Source of the DNA: JASLPR01 sp964496475
Lineage (GTDB): Bacteria; Chloroflexota; UBA11872; VXNJ01
NCBI GenBank assembly: GCA_964496475.1
Contig: CAZBZS010000004.1
Location: 1 to 64,000 of the forward strand
Length of the DNA stretch: 64,000 nt
Reading direction: 5' to 3'
Shown here piece after piece: positions 34,457-43,256 of the stretch. Position numbers and translations under genes: made by a program. The notes beneath the pieces were generated by a model that searched no databases, was not told the origin of the DNA, and was given only the letters and a program-made list of their open reading frames with translations. How positions within the stretch are numbered: the stretch's first letter is position 1; every line of letters begins with the position of its first letter.

Positions 34457-36103
34457 ATGACCGGCGCCGATGTGATCGCCCGCATCCTCAAGGCGGAAGG
34501 GGTAACGCAGGTATTCAATTTTCCGTTTTCTCCGATCATCGACGCTATGGTCCGCGCGGGGATCAGGATCATCACGTCGCGCCAGGAGAGAGTGGCGGGC
34601 AACATGGCGGACGGAGTGTCCCGCTCGACCAACGGCCGGCAGATCGGCACGTTCACCGTTCAGGCAAGCGCGGGCTCCGAAAACGCATTTGCCGGTGTGG
34701 CGCATGCCTACACTGATTCGAGCCCGATGCTGTATCTCCCGGGTCATCGCGGTCTCGATGACATAGGGGTTTCGCCCACCTTCGACAGCGAGACCAATTA
34801 CGGGTCCACGACCAAGCTGGCAATGAAGATCTTTACCACCCGGCAGATTCCAGAGCGCATGCGTCGGGCATACACAGCTTTACGCTCCGGCAGGCCGAGA
34901 CCGGTATTGGTTGAAATACCCTCCAGCGTTGCTACCAGCGAGTTCGAGGGCGAACTTGACTACCAGCCGGTCCCGCGTATGCGTTCCGGCCCCGACGACG
35001 GCGCGGTGCGGGAGGCGGCGGAGCGCCTCGTCGCCGCCGATTCTCCGCTGATCTGGGTCGGCCAGGGCGTCCATTGGGCGGAGGCATATGATGAGCTAAA
35101 GGATGTCGCCGAGCTGCTCGGCGTCCCGGTCATGACCACGCTCATGGGCAAGAGCGCCTTTGATGAGACGCACGAACTGTCGGCTGGTATGGGCGCCATC
35201 AGTGTCACCGCGATGATTGCCCACTACCTCCGCGGGGCCGATGTGCTCCTCGCCGTGGGTTCCAGTCTTACGGTGGCGTCGTTCACTCCAGCGATCCCGG
35301 CGGGCAAGACCATCATTCATGCCACCAACGATCCCATCGACATCAATAAGACTCATCCAACCGCCGTTCCGATCGTCAGCGACGCGAAGCTCTTCCTGGC
35401 GTCGCTTGCCGAGGAATTGCGCCGAATCGGCGCCGATCGCACGGCGATCCGCCGCCGCAATGTCGAGTTGCTAGCGCGGCTTCGGGCCGAGTGGGAGGCG
35501 GACTATGAATCCCTTTTCAGCGATGATTCGAGCTCGATCAACGGCTACCGCATGTTCCGCGAACTGTGGAGTCTGCTGGACCCGGCGACGTCCATGCTCA
35601 CCCACGAATCCGGCGCCGTCCGTGACATTCAGAGTGTCTTTTACCGCGCCACCACACCGCGAAGTTATCTCGGATGGGGACAATCTTCCCAACTCGGCTT
35701 CTCCCTCGGCCTGGCGATGGGCGCCAAACTCGCCAATCCGGACAAGCTGGTCGTCAACGTCATGGGGGATGGCTCGATTGGCATGACGGGCATGGACCTC
35801 GCCACGGCATCCCAGTACGAGATCCCGATTCTGACGGTGGTCAAGCACGATTCGATATTCAGCGGCTATGACAAGCACATTCCGGAAGCAATCAGACGCT
35901 ATAAGTCCTCCACCATGGATGGCGATTACGCGGCGGTCGCCACCGCGCTCGGCTGCCACGCCGAGCGTGTGGAGACCCTGGCCGAGCTGCGACCGGCGCT
36001 CCAGCGGGCCATCACCGCGGTAAACGAAGGCCAGCCCGCCCTGGTGGATGTCATCACCACCGAGACCCGCAGACTGTCGACAATGGACACGTTCGTAAGC
36101 TAG
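34457..36103 (+). CDS. Thiamine-diphosphate-dependent enzyme (acetolactate synthase/decarboxylase-like)
   Basis: ATG 34457, with AGAGGG just upstream, gives about 548 residues with the three-domain plan of ThDP enzymes. The N-terminal PYR domain has the catalytic Glu in ITSRQERVAGNMADGVSR. The middle domain has SPLIWVGQGVHWAEAYDELKDVAELLGVPVMTTLMGKSAF. The C-terminal PP domain has the ThDP motif GDGSIGMTGMDLATASQYEIPIL, but the usual NN after it is replaced by VVKHDS. Substrates could be oxalyl-CoA-, benzoylformate- or acetolactate-type; none can be chosen. It follows a structured leader. Confidence 0.88.
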   Translation: MTGADVIARILKAEGVTQVFNFPFSPIIDAMVRAGIRIITSRQERVAGNMADGVSRSTNGRQIGTFTVQASAGSENAFAGVAHAYTDSSPMLYLPGHRGLDDIGVSPTFDSETNYGSTTKLAMKIFTTRQIPERMRRAYTALRSGRPRPVLVEIPSSVATSEFEGELDYQPVPRMRSGPDDGAVREAAERLVAADSPLIWVGQGVHWAEAYDELKDVAELLGVPVMTTLMGKSAFDETHELSAGMGAISVTAMIAHYLRGADVLLAVGSSLTVASFTPAIPAGKTIIHATNDPIDINKTHPTAVPIVSDAKLFLASLAEELRRIGADRTAIRRRNVELLARLRAEWEADYESLFSDDSSSINGYRMFRELWSLLDPATSMLTHESGAVRDIQSVFYRATTPRSYLGWGQSSQLGFSLGLAMGAKLANPDKLVVNVMGDGSIGMTGMDLATASQYEIPILTVVKHDSIFSGYDKHIPEAIRRYKSSTMDGDYAAVATALGCHAERVETLAELRPALQRAITAVNEGQPALVDVITTETRRLSTMDTFVS

Positions 36104-36154
36104 AGGTCGCTGCCTGTCCGGTCTGGGGCCGGCGCAAGGTCAATATCCTTGTCC

Positions 36155-37345
36155 TTATCTGAATGTCGCCATTATGCCTCTGTGCGTGGCCAGGAACCTG
36201 GCGAAGAGCAGCGCGGCTATTGTGGAAATCGCCGCACCGGTGAGAAAGAGGCCCTAGAAGCCGGAGGCGGAAATTATTACGCCGTCGGTCAAAGCCGTCC
36301 CGCCCGAACCGAGCGCCCAGGAAAAATTTACATAGCCCGACATAAGCGCCTAGTACTCCAGGCGCACGAGGTCCATGGTGTACACGGCGATCGCCGGTCG
36401 CATGATAGGGATGAAGGACAGTACGGCAATCAGTCCGACATTTGCGGCGATCGGTTTGGCGATCAGAGCCATCGGCACCAGGCAGATGGCCACGCCGATC
36501 ATCTCCACCAGAGTCGCCGGCCCAGGGACAATGCGTTTGGAGAGAATTGGCGAAAGCAGCGCCATGGGACCGGCCACAAGTTGCGCGATGGCGAAGGTAA
36601 TTCCGATCTTGACCGTTTCAACGTCCAGCCCAGCATCCATATAAACATTGAAGAATGTCCTTGCGGAACCTTCTCCAAACTTGCGCAGTACTCTGAGAAC
36701 GGTCATCACCGTGATTATCATCAGCGGAGCCTTGTTGCCGGGCCCGCGTCGCGTGGCCGGTCTCACGGGTCCGATTTCGCGGGTTGCTGCGATCAGGAGG
36801 AGCGTCGGGACGACCGCCAGGGCGACCAGGTGCAGTGAGTAGCGGAAGGTGGTGGGATCGTCCGGCGTGAGCCCCAGCCATCCGGCGGAGAGTCCAGGAA
36901 GAAATCCGCCGATAAGACTGGCGGCGAAGCCCGCCGTCTGCAAGGTGGCCGAGGACAGCGCGAAGGCTCAGCTACGCAAATCTGGTACAACCGTCCCCAT
37001 CATGACCGGCTGCATGTTGACGAAGAAAACGCCGGTTCCGGTGAAGGTAATGGCATGGCTGATCATCAGCCAGACGGCGCGGGTTACCCCTCGAACGTGG
37101 CGCCGAAGGGTATCAGCGTGCTTCCCAGCATGACTGCGCCCAGGCTAATCAACATCAGCCGCCGGTATCCAATCCGGTGCGACCTCGCGCCGGCTATCGG
37201 GGAAGCGATCGCCCAGCAGATCAGCCCAACGCCGTTGGCAAGTCCGATGAAAGCGATGCCAAATCCTAGGCGTAGAAAGAAGAGATTGAGCAGCACGGCG
37301 TAGCTGCCGAATAACTAACCGTTAAGGAGGTCGCCAGTATCCCGC
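36155..37345 (-). pseudogene. MFS transporter pseudogene with several stops and a frameshift
   Basis: Joined minus-strand pieces give a normal MFS protein: SYAVLLNLFFLRLGFGIAFIG and RSHRIGYRRLMLISLGAVMLGS, then a frame change at the CCCC run 37087-37090, then AVWLMISHAITFTGTGVFFVNMQPVMMG, a TGA near 36966, LQTAGFAASLIGGFLPGL onward, a TAG at 36350-36352, SGYVNFSWALGSGGTALTDG, another TAG at 36254-36256, and the final part to TAA at 36155. One more TAG (about 37316) precedes the first piece. At least four stops plus a frameshift make this a genuine pseudogene rather than one sequencing error. Its exact start is unknown. Confidence 0.75.
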
Positions 37346-37456
37346 AAGCCGGGTCGGGCGTTGCTCCACCGCCGCACCTACCGCGGCTAAAATCGTACCG
37401 CCGCCGGGAGCACTCTCCGCACCGGCCAAATTGAGCACGTATGAACCGGGGGCGCC

Positions 37457-38623
37457 ATGAGTATTTACGAGGAACTGTTTCGTCTAAGGCCAATCATTAA
37501 CGCGGCCGGGACGATGACGTTACTCGGCGGCTCGCTGATGGCGCCGGAGACCGTAGCGGCCATGGATCGCGCCGCCGAGGAATGGGTGGACATGCCCGAC
37601 CTGCTCCGGCTTGCCTGCGAGGGGATTGCCAGCTCGCTCGGGCTCGGCCCCCGACTCGGTGGTGTCCACATAACTTCCGGCACGGCCGCCGCCAACATGA
37701 TCGCCGCCGCCGCGGTGATGACCGGGCACGATCGGACCCGCATGAACGCGCTGCCAGACTCATCCGGTTTCCCAAACGAGATTCTGATGCAGCCGACGCA
37801 CGGGGGGAACTGGTCCCGCTCGTACGCCGCCGCGGGAGCCCGTATCGCTATGTCTCCAGTGGAGACCGTTTTCGATGGCGACAGCGGCCGGCGCATCCTC
37901 GGTGTCACGGAGGAGTCGTTTGAGTCCGGAATCAACGACAACACCTGCGCGATCGGAGCGATTCTGTCTTGGGAAGGCGCTCACGCCGGCGGGTTGTCTA
38001 TTGCTCAGCTTGTGATCATCGCCCGGCGTCACGCACTCCCGGTCATTGTGGACGCCGCCGCGCAAGTCCCACCGATAACGACGATCAAGGATCTACTGGA
38101 GATGGGCGTCGACCTGGTGGCGGTTAGTGGTGGCAAGGCCATCGGCGGTCCCAACGACACGGGACTGCTGGCCGGCAATCGGATCTACTTGACCCCGGCC
38201 ATCTTGCAGTCGAGTCCTAACACCGGCGTGGTAGGCCGGGGGTTAAAAGTCAGTAAGGAGCAGATTGTCGGCTTGTACGTCGCTTTGACGGCGTACGTGG
38301 AGAGCGACGCCGACGCACGCCTGGCGGAGGATCAGCGGCGTTGCGACTTCCTCATAGAGCGGCTCGGCGAGACCGAGCACGTAAGACTTGAGAAGGTTTT
38401 TCCCGATGAAACCGGCTTGCCGGTACCGCGAGTGCGGGTTCACCTGCTCGAACCGCTTGGCAAGACCGTTGACGAGATCACCCACACCCTGTGGGAGGAG
38501 ACGCCCAGTATCCGTCTGCGCGGCGGCTATCCCGGGGCCGATTTCTTGAATGTCGACGTCAGCACGTTGCGGGACGGGGAAGTCGAAATCGTCGCCGAGC
38601 GTGTAGGCGCGGCCCTGAGGTAA
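37457..38623 (+). CDS. SelA-like PLP enzyme (selenocysteine synthase/ammonia-lyase family)
   Basis: 388 residues of the SelA-like, aminotransferase-V fold. YEELFRLRPIINAAGTMTLLGGS is the typical opening, GGVHITSGTAAANMIAAAAVM the PLP phosphate site, and LPVIVDAAAQVPP holds the PLP aspartate. The Schiff-base lysine is in VSGGKAIGGPNDTGLL. Relatives include D-glucosaminate-6-phosphate ammonia-lyase (DgaE) and related catabolic enzymes; there is no sign of selenocysteine genes, so a catabolic role is favoured. The following RidA gene (40.9 kb) would fit an enamine-releasing enzyme, though a direct link is inference. Confidence 0.82.
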   Translation: MSIYEELFRLRPIINAAGTMTLLGGSLMAPETVAAMDRAAEEWVDMPDLLRLACEGIASSLGLGPRLGGVHITSGTAAANMIAAAAVMTGHDRTRMNALPDSSGFPNEILMQPTHGGNWSRSYAAAGARIAMSPVETVFDGDSGRRILGVTEESFESGINDNTCAIGAILSWEGAHAGGLSIAQLVIIARRHALPVIVDAAAQVPPITTIKDLLEMGVDLVAVSGGKAIGGPNDTGLLAGNRIYLTPAILQSSPNTGVVGRGLKVSKEQIVGLYVALTAYVESDADARLAEDQRRCDFLIERLGETEHVRLEKVFPDETGLPVPRVRVHLLEPLGKTVDEITHTLWEETPSIRLRGGYPGADFLNVDVSTLRDGEVEIVAERVGAALR

Positions 38624-38922
38624 GCGGTCTGCGTCGTCGCCGCCACGATCCAACGGAAGGATTTGCGACGGTGCCCGGCAGCGCCCCTAGCTCCCCTACT
38701 CAACGTGATGATCGAGACCTTCGGCTTCCAGTGTGTCGTCGATGCAGAGTCGCGGTCAAACCGGAAATCCGTCCCGGCGAAATCCGCTGGTTCCGCAACC
38801 AGCCACGGGTCGCCCGCTTCCTGACCGTGCTCGACGGTGCCAGTTTTCTGCATCTTGGGGTCGCGCTAGCATCGGCCACGGGCTCTCGCGCCGGGCGTGG
38901 GCCGGGTTGAGGAGGTCAAGAT
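38624..38922. other. Intergenic region without recognisable gene
   Basis: Several plus-strand frames are open over short stretches, for example VAVKPEIRPGEIRWFRNQPRV, but none has a start or a known family. It could be the eroded end of another gene. GAGGAGG at its right edge is the ribosome-binding site of the HD-domain gene. Confidence 0.35.
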
Positions 38923-39504
38923 ATGCCCGCTTACGAACAGTTCAAGGAAGGCGTGATGGATAGCCTTCCGGAGATCAGCGATATCTCAAATGCCGATCTG
39001 CGGGAGCGGGTGACCAATGCCTGGGCGATGGCGCTGGCCGAAACGGAGTTTGAAAGCATCGACGAAATTCGGGCCTCCGGCAATCCCGACACCCCGGTGA
39101 TGAAGTCCGGCACGCAGTCGGATCATCTGCGCGGTGTCACCCGCATGGCGGTGGCGCTGGCGGAGTCCCTAGAAGAGGTGGTTCCTGGTTTGGGAGTCGA
39201 TCGTGACATCTTGATAGCTTGCGGGCTGTGCCACGATTTGGGTAAGCCGTTCGAGTTCAGCCCCGCAAACCAGGCACGCTGGAAGCGGAACCCGGCGGCG
39301 TCCGGATTCCCGGCCCTGCGACATCCCGCCTACGGGGCCCACATCGCCATCTCGGCCGGTCTGCCGGAGGCAGTCTGCCATGCCGCCTCAGCCCATTCGG
39401 GGGAGGGTGAATTGGTCGTCCGCAGCCTGGAGAACACGATCGTCCACCATGCTGATCATGTTTACTGGCGAATCCTGGATAGGGCAGGGAAATTGGAAAT
39501 GTGA
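38923..39504 (+). CDS. HD-domain phosphohydrolase
   Basis: 193 residues. The HD metal site reads GTQSDHLRGVTRMAVALAESL (His), ACGLCHDLGKPFEF (His-Asp), HPAYGAHIAISAGLPEAVCHAASAHSGEG (two His) and VHHADHVYW (distal Asp). GAGGAGG before the ATG makes this start firm. HD proteins act as phosphohydrolases on nucleotides or other phosphoesters; the substrate is unknown. Its 3' end overlaps the wreck of a convergent gene. Confidence 0.85.
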   Translation: MPAYEQFKEGVMDSLPEISDISNADLRERVTNAWAMALAETEFESIDEIRASGNPDTPVMKSGTQSDHLRGVTRMAVALAESLEEVVPGLGVDRDILIACGLCHDLGKPFEFSPANQARWKRNPAASGFPALRHPAYGAHIAISAGLPEAVCHAASAHSGEGELVVRSLENTIVHHADHVYWRILDRAGKLEM

Positions 39505-40678
39505 TCGGGAATTTGGGATGGCCGGCGTCCAAGCGCGGGTTTTCAGCGACGTAGTCGGCTAGGGTGCCGACGACCTCCAGGGCAGCGGGAGCGCCGAAAA
39601 GCTCGCCTTTCAGGATTTCGTCCTCGCTGGCTCGCATGACGGTTACCGGGATCGGCTTATCCGGGTCCAGATTTCACAGAATCTGGCAGTAGGTGGACTT
39701 GGTGCCGTCCTCGGCCAACTTAACGCCGTCCATTTACAGGATCTGATCCTTGAGGTCCAGGCCGAGTGCGGCGGCCGGAGGGCCCGGATGCACGCCGACG
39801 ACGTGAATGCCGGAGTAGCCGGTCTGCTCGGCCGACGCGGCGTCGGAAGTGAGGCCGATCCAGCGGCTGTTCTCCCCCTGCCGCAGATTTTCGATCGAGT
39901 CCAGCAGATCGCCGATCGACAGCATCAGGGCGTCGTACCGATTGACTCTGGTCTGGACTGATCCGGCGCGAATCCCTAGGACGTTTCCAGAGCTGTCGAG
40001 TATCGGGTCGGAATAATGGTAGGCGTCCGCCGGATGTGACACCAGACGGACGGCGTCCACCTCTACGGTGGCCCCGTCGAGATCCACGCCTTTGACCCGC
40101 CGGTGTTTGAAATTGTAAGTCCCGAGAGTATCGACATATTGTGGGACGTAAACTCCATCGCCGTCTTCGAGCGACAGCGCTTTCAGATCCAGATATGTGT
40201 AACCAGCGACGGAAAGGCGAATCACGGCCAGATTCAAGCATTCGTTCCCGGAGACGTAATGAGCAGTTACCGGCTCGTCTGTGCCGGGAAGAAGCACCGA
40301 AAGAGTTTCGCTTCCGGTTACCAGGATGTTTCTAGTGACCGCGTAGCCGTCGTCGCTGATCGGGAATCCGGCGACGAGATCGATCGCCGTCTCCGGACTG
40401 GACGACGGAGGCCACAAGACCTGAATCAGGGCGGACTCCGCACTTTCGGGGCTGGAGGGCATGGAGGTCGCTAGTGGGGTTGTCGCCACCGGCGTCGCTG
40501 GGGCGAGAGTTGGTTCCTCCGCGGACGCGACTATCGGGGAGTCCGGGGTGGATGTAGAGCCGACAGAGGTCGGAGTCGCTCCGCCGGACCCGCCACAACC
40601 ACCTAGGAGCAGGGACATCGTCAAGCCGATGGCCATCAGCGTGATTCGTCGGGCCCCGAAGACAGAACCAAGAATCAT
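39505..40678 (-). pseudogene. HtrA-like lipoprotein with PDZ tail, broken by two stops
   Basis: The ATG at 40678 gives a lipoprotein signal (MAIGLTMSLLLGGCGG, lipobox Cys), a Thr/Pro/Ser linker and a trypsin-like domain without its catalytic residues: GFPISDDGYAVTRNILV (no His), NECLNLAVIRL (Asn in place of Asp), DPILDSSGNVLGI (no GNSGGP). A PDZ domain begins GIHVVGVHPGPPAAALGLDLKDQIL and is cut by TAA at 39734. The same frame continues MDGVKLAEDGTKSTYCQIL, is cut by TGA, then reads DPDKPIPVTVMRASEDEILKGELFG, the rest of a PDZ. Two nonsense changes separate the exact parts of one domain. It was probably a pseudo-protease before it broke. Confidence 0.7.
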
Positions 40679-40892
40679 AACCCTGTACCTCCAATAGTCG
40701 TAACCACGCGCTTAATTTCCGATTTAGCGCCACATATCAGCGTTGGGTAACGCTGGCCCGGATCGCCCAATCCTGCGCAGATCTTCTTCCTGCAGGGGCG
40801 ACGTGCCCCTCCCGGAACCTGGCTACCGTATCCTTGGCAGTGCGGGCAGGTTGGAAAACGCAGACTCTTAAAGAGTGAAATGAGAGATCACC

Positions 40893-41351
40893 GTGGGCGC
40901 TGAGGACCGTCTTGGTGAACTTCACATAACGTTACCGGAGCCGGCCCGGCCGTTGGGTTCTTACGTTACGGCGGTGCGCACCGGCGACCTCTTATTTACG
41001 GCCGGACATCTGCCAGCTTCGCTGGATGGACGCCAATGGCAGGGCAAAGTCGGGTCCGACTTCACGGTGGACAAGGGCGCCGAAGCCGCTCGCCTCACCG
41101 GGCTGAACCTCTTGGCCACGGTGCGTGATGCGGTCGGGAGCCTGGATAACGTGGTCAGGGTCGTCAAGCTGACCGGATTCGTCAACAGCGCCCCCGGTTT
41201 CAATCAACAGCCGTCCGTCATCAATGGCTGTTCCGATCTCTTCGCCGAGGTGTTTGGCAAGGCCGGAATCCATGCCCGCTCGGCGGTTGGCGTAGGCGAC
41301 CTTCCACTAGATACTCCGGTGGAAATCGAAGCTATTTTCGAGGTCATGTAG
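40893..41351 (+). CDS. RidA (YjgF/UK114) family protein
   Basis: 152 residues with a GTG start. LGSYVTAVRTGDLLFTAGHLPAS, then NLLATVRDAVGSLDNVVRVVKLTGFVNSAPGFNQQPSVINGCSDLFAEVFGKAG and HARSAVGVGDLPLDTPVEIEAIFEV are the usual RidA elements. The Arg of the active site is in HARSAVG. Members hydrolyse reactive enamine/imine products of PLP enzymes. The distant SelA-like enzyme at 37.5 kb or the threonine pathway could be its source. It is probably cytoplasmic and trimeric. Confidence 0.88.
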   Translation: MGAEDRLGELHITLPEPARPLGSYVTAVRTGDLLFTAGHLPASLDGRQWQGKVGSDFTVDKGAEAARLTGLNLLATVRDAVGSLDNVVRVVKLTGFVNSAPGFNQQPSVINGCSDLFAEVFGKAGIHARSAVGVGDLPLDTPVEIEAIFEVM

Positions 41352-41402
41352 CCGCCACCCGGGCTGGGCGGGCCCGACCCCGTGGAAGGACGGGGCGGGA
41401 CT

Positions 41403-42224
41403 ATGAGAAATCTTTACACCGTACTTCCCTTCCGTGTTTTCTTTTTCTTCGTGGTTATTGTCGTTGGCCGTCTCATCCAAGTCCGTCCGTATCAGGAGCT
41501 CACCGAAATCCTGACCGCGGGTCGGGCCGCTGATAGCGAGAGGGAGATTGTGCGGGCCACAGTGATCGGGTCGGCAGACGAAATCCTGGTGGCCGCACGC
41601 GGGGCGGCGGATTTTCTGACAAATGGCGCCAGCGTGGCCAATCTGTCAGAGACCACCGATGGAATCGTTCTGGATGTCGATCCGCCGCTTGCCGTCGACA
41701 CCACCGGGGCGGCGCTGGTGGCGCTGTCTTCCGCGATCGTGGGGGGCAAGGAACGGACGGTGGTGCGCGGCGGCGATCTGGTTATGATCTTTGGCAGAAG
41801 GGATGCCGCGGGGCCTCTACGGGCCGACATCATTTCGGCCCTGCCGCCAGCGGAGCTCTATAATGATCGGCTGCGCGCGGCCGTCCGGGTATTCGTCGGC
41901 GGTCTGGGGATGCTTGCCGCGTTCTTCTTGCTGCCGCCGGTCGCACGATTTTGACGTCGCCTGGCCGGCGAAATCCGGCGCGATCGCGCCAGTTGCCGCC
42001 GTCGCGCCGAGCTACGGGAGCGTGGCGAATGCCCTGCCTGCCAGCCCCCGGCCGCTCGTGGTTTCATCGCCTGTGTCGAATGCGGCCGGGCGCTCGAACG
42101 CGGCATTCAGCTGAGAGAAATCCGTGAGTCGTTGCAAGCGTTGCGGGAAGGCTCTGCTCTTGTCGGCTGTTGGGCCCGTATCCGCATCGCTGCGCTTTTC
42201 CCGCGACCGGGGAATGAAACTTGA
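41403..42224 (+). pseudogene. Membrane protein with zinc-ribbon tail, split by in-frame TGA
   Basis: ATG 41403 (GGAAGGACGG upstream) opens an N-terminal helix LPFRVFFFFVVIVVGRLI, a ~120-residue extracytoplasmic region and a second helix VGGLGMLAAFFLLPPVARF, ending at TGA 41952-41954. The same frame continues 89 codons to TGA 42222: RRLAGEIRRDRAS, then CPACQPPAARGFIACVECGRALERG, a C-x2-C...C-x2-C zinc ribbon, and a helix (REIRESLQALREG). CGA to TGA would explain the lesion. The domain plan (two helices, cytoplasmic zinc ribbon) is coherent only if the TGA is read through. The family is not recognised. Confidence 0.55.
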
Positions 42225-42438
42225 AATTCGATCGACTGACGTCTCCATCGCCGATGCCCGAGCGGTGAGGCACGTATTGTCGCGGGTCGGCGCTCCCGCC
42301 GCCCGCGAACCGGGCCCGATCTGGATGATCAATTTCAACGATTCCGTCGGCCGCGCCGTCGCCGCCGCGCACGGAATTTTTCAGGAAGTCTATCGGGTGG
42401 ACCGGGACTACATGCTCGAGATGCGCCGCCTGCCCTGA
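42214..42438 (+). CDS. Small protein of unknown function
   Basis: ATG 42214 overlaps the end of the preceding frame by 11 nt and gives 74 residues (MKLEIRSTDVSIADARAVRHVL to MLEMRRLP). The middle, IWMINFNDSVGRAVAAAHGIFQEVY, has no cysteine and no membrane helix. The codon choice is like that of its neighbours. A GTG at 42124 in the same frame would add 30 residues but would overlap the zinc-ribbon frame. No family is recognised. Confidence 0.5.
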   Translation: MKLEIRSTDVSIADARAVRHVLSRVGAPAAREPGPIWMINFNDSVGRAVAAAHGIFQEVYRVDRDYMLEMRRLP

Positions 42439-42454
42439 ACCGAGAAAGCACCGA

Positions 42455-42483
42455 AGCCCGCAACGGCCTTGCCGTTGCGGGCT
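42455..42483. terminator. Bidirectional hairpin between convergent genes
   Basis: AGCCCGCAACGG-CCTTG-CCGTTGCGGGCT is a perfect 12-bp stem with a 5-nt loop, 17 nt after the 74-residue gene and 57 nt after the minus-strand small ORF. On the minus strand it is followed by TCGGTGCTTTCTCGG, a modest U-tract; on the plus strand there is none. It probably ends the minus-strand transcript and may also stop plus-strand transcription. Confidence 0.75.
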
Positions 42484-42539
42484 CCAGCTCTTGACAGTGA
42501 ATCCGGCGACTCTGCCCCCTTGTACGGAGGGATCCGCCG

Positions 42540-42599
42540 CTAGAGGTACTTGACCTCCAGGGAGGGTGCGCCGGACTCACTATCTATACGTTCAGACAT
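42540..42599 (-). CDS. 19-codon small peptide gene, complete transcription unit
   Basis: ATG (42599-42597) opens MSERIDSESGAPSLEVKYL and ends with TAG at 42542-42540. AAAGGGGGTGATG ends 5-6 nt before the ATG; it matches the anti-Shine-Dalgarno complement AAGGAGGTGATC at 10 of 12 positions, one of the strongest sites in the window. A sigma70-like promoter is 40 nt upstream and a perfect hairpin 57 nt downstream. An in-frame ATG 8 codons upstream would overlap the ribosome-binding site and is less likely. The peptide is acidic, with a hydrophobic LEVKYL end; a modified-peptide precursor or a small regulator are possible. No known family was recognised. Confidence 0.5.
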   Translation of the reverse strand: MSERIDSESGAPSLEVKYL

Positions 42600-42627
42600 A
42601 TGGGCATCACCCCCTTTCATCGCCGCA

Positions 42628-42657
42628 AAACTAGCACGGGAATTGGACGTGGGTCAA
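42628..42657 (-). promoter_or_regulatory. Sigma70-like promoter of the small-peptide gene
   Basis: On the minus strand TTGACC (42657-42652) is followed after exactly 18 nt by TAGTTT (42633-42628). The expected start point near 42621 leaves a leader of about 20 nt containing the strong ribosome-binding site. Confidence 0.55.
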
Positions 42658-42788
42658 CGGATTCTATCCGGGGGAAACCGGGCCGGGGAACTGCCGGATA
42701 TACTGGCGTTTTCGGGGGGGCGAGCGCCCCCGAAATTTAAATTACGGAGCCGCGTGCGGACCGGTTTGCTCGGCCGCTGAAGCCGTTG

Positions 42789-43256
42789 CTACATGTCTTC
42801 TTGCAGCCCTACGTTGATCTGCAGCTTGCCCAGATCGGTCTTCAACGGCAGCGCCACCGTAGGCATCGTCATCGTGGATATGCGGGGTCCCTTGCCCTCG
42901 ATGATCGTAGGGGGCGAAAGATCGTAGTTATGGCCGGCCTCCTTCAGCAATATGGCGGCCTAGCCGGTAATCATGTTGCCGAGTTCACCGATCGCACTCC
43001 ACCCCAGATCGTCAAGTTCGGTTACCGGCTTGCCCATCACGGCTGAGAAGATACCGATGGCCATTTCCATGCGCATTGAGTAGAGAACCACCCCTTTCAC
43101 CTTTCCCGTTACCCCGATCAAAGCGGTCACATCCTGCGGACTGAGACTGTCGGTGGATAGGCTGAGCTGGCCGTCTCGTTCAACTTCGACGTTGGCTTCC
43201 GTGCTCAGCACCTCATTGGCGGCGGTGATGAATGGGTTTATGAGTTGTGCCTTCAT
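42789..43256 (-). pseudogene. CheX-like chemotaxis phosphatase, interrupted by in-frame TAG
   Basis: ATG 43256 opens MKAQLINPFITAANEVLSTEANVEV, then GVTGKVKGVVLYSMRMEMAIGIFSAVMGKPV and LDDLGWSAIGELGNMITG, the CheX/CheC signature around the E-x2-N active site. A TAG at 42960-42962 follows ITG. The frame then continues AAILLKEAGHNYDLSPPTIIEGKGPRI to LGKLQINVGLQEDM and a TAG at 42789. That is the rest of a CheX domain, so the TAG (CAG origin likely) splits one 155-residue protein. CheX dephosphorylates CheY-P. No other chemotaxis gene is visible here. Confidence 0.7.

Noticed and set aside
36149..36838. 229-codon plus-strand frame over the MFS pseudogene
   Set aside because: It is the reverse-strand shadow of the transporter remnant, without family features or a ribosome-binding site.
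37457..42224. Selenocysteine at the TGA at 41952 because a SelA-like gene lies near
   Set aside because: The SelA-like protein fits catabolic relatives, no selB, selD or tRNA-Sec is seen, and the TGA is at a basic linker position with Arg on both sides rather than a redox site.
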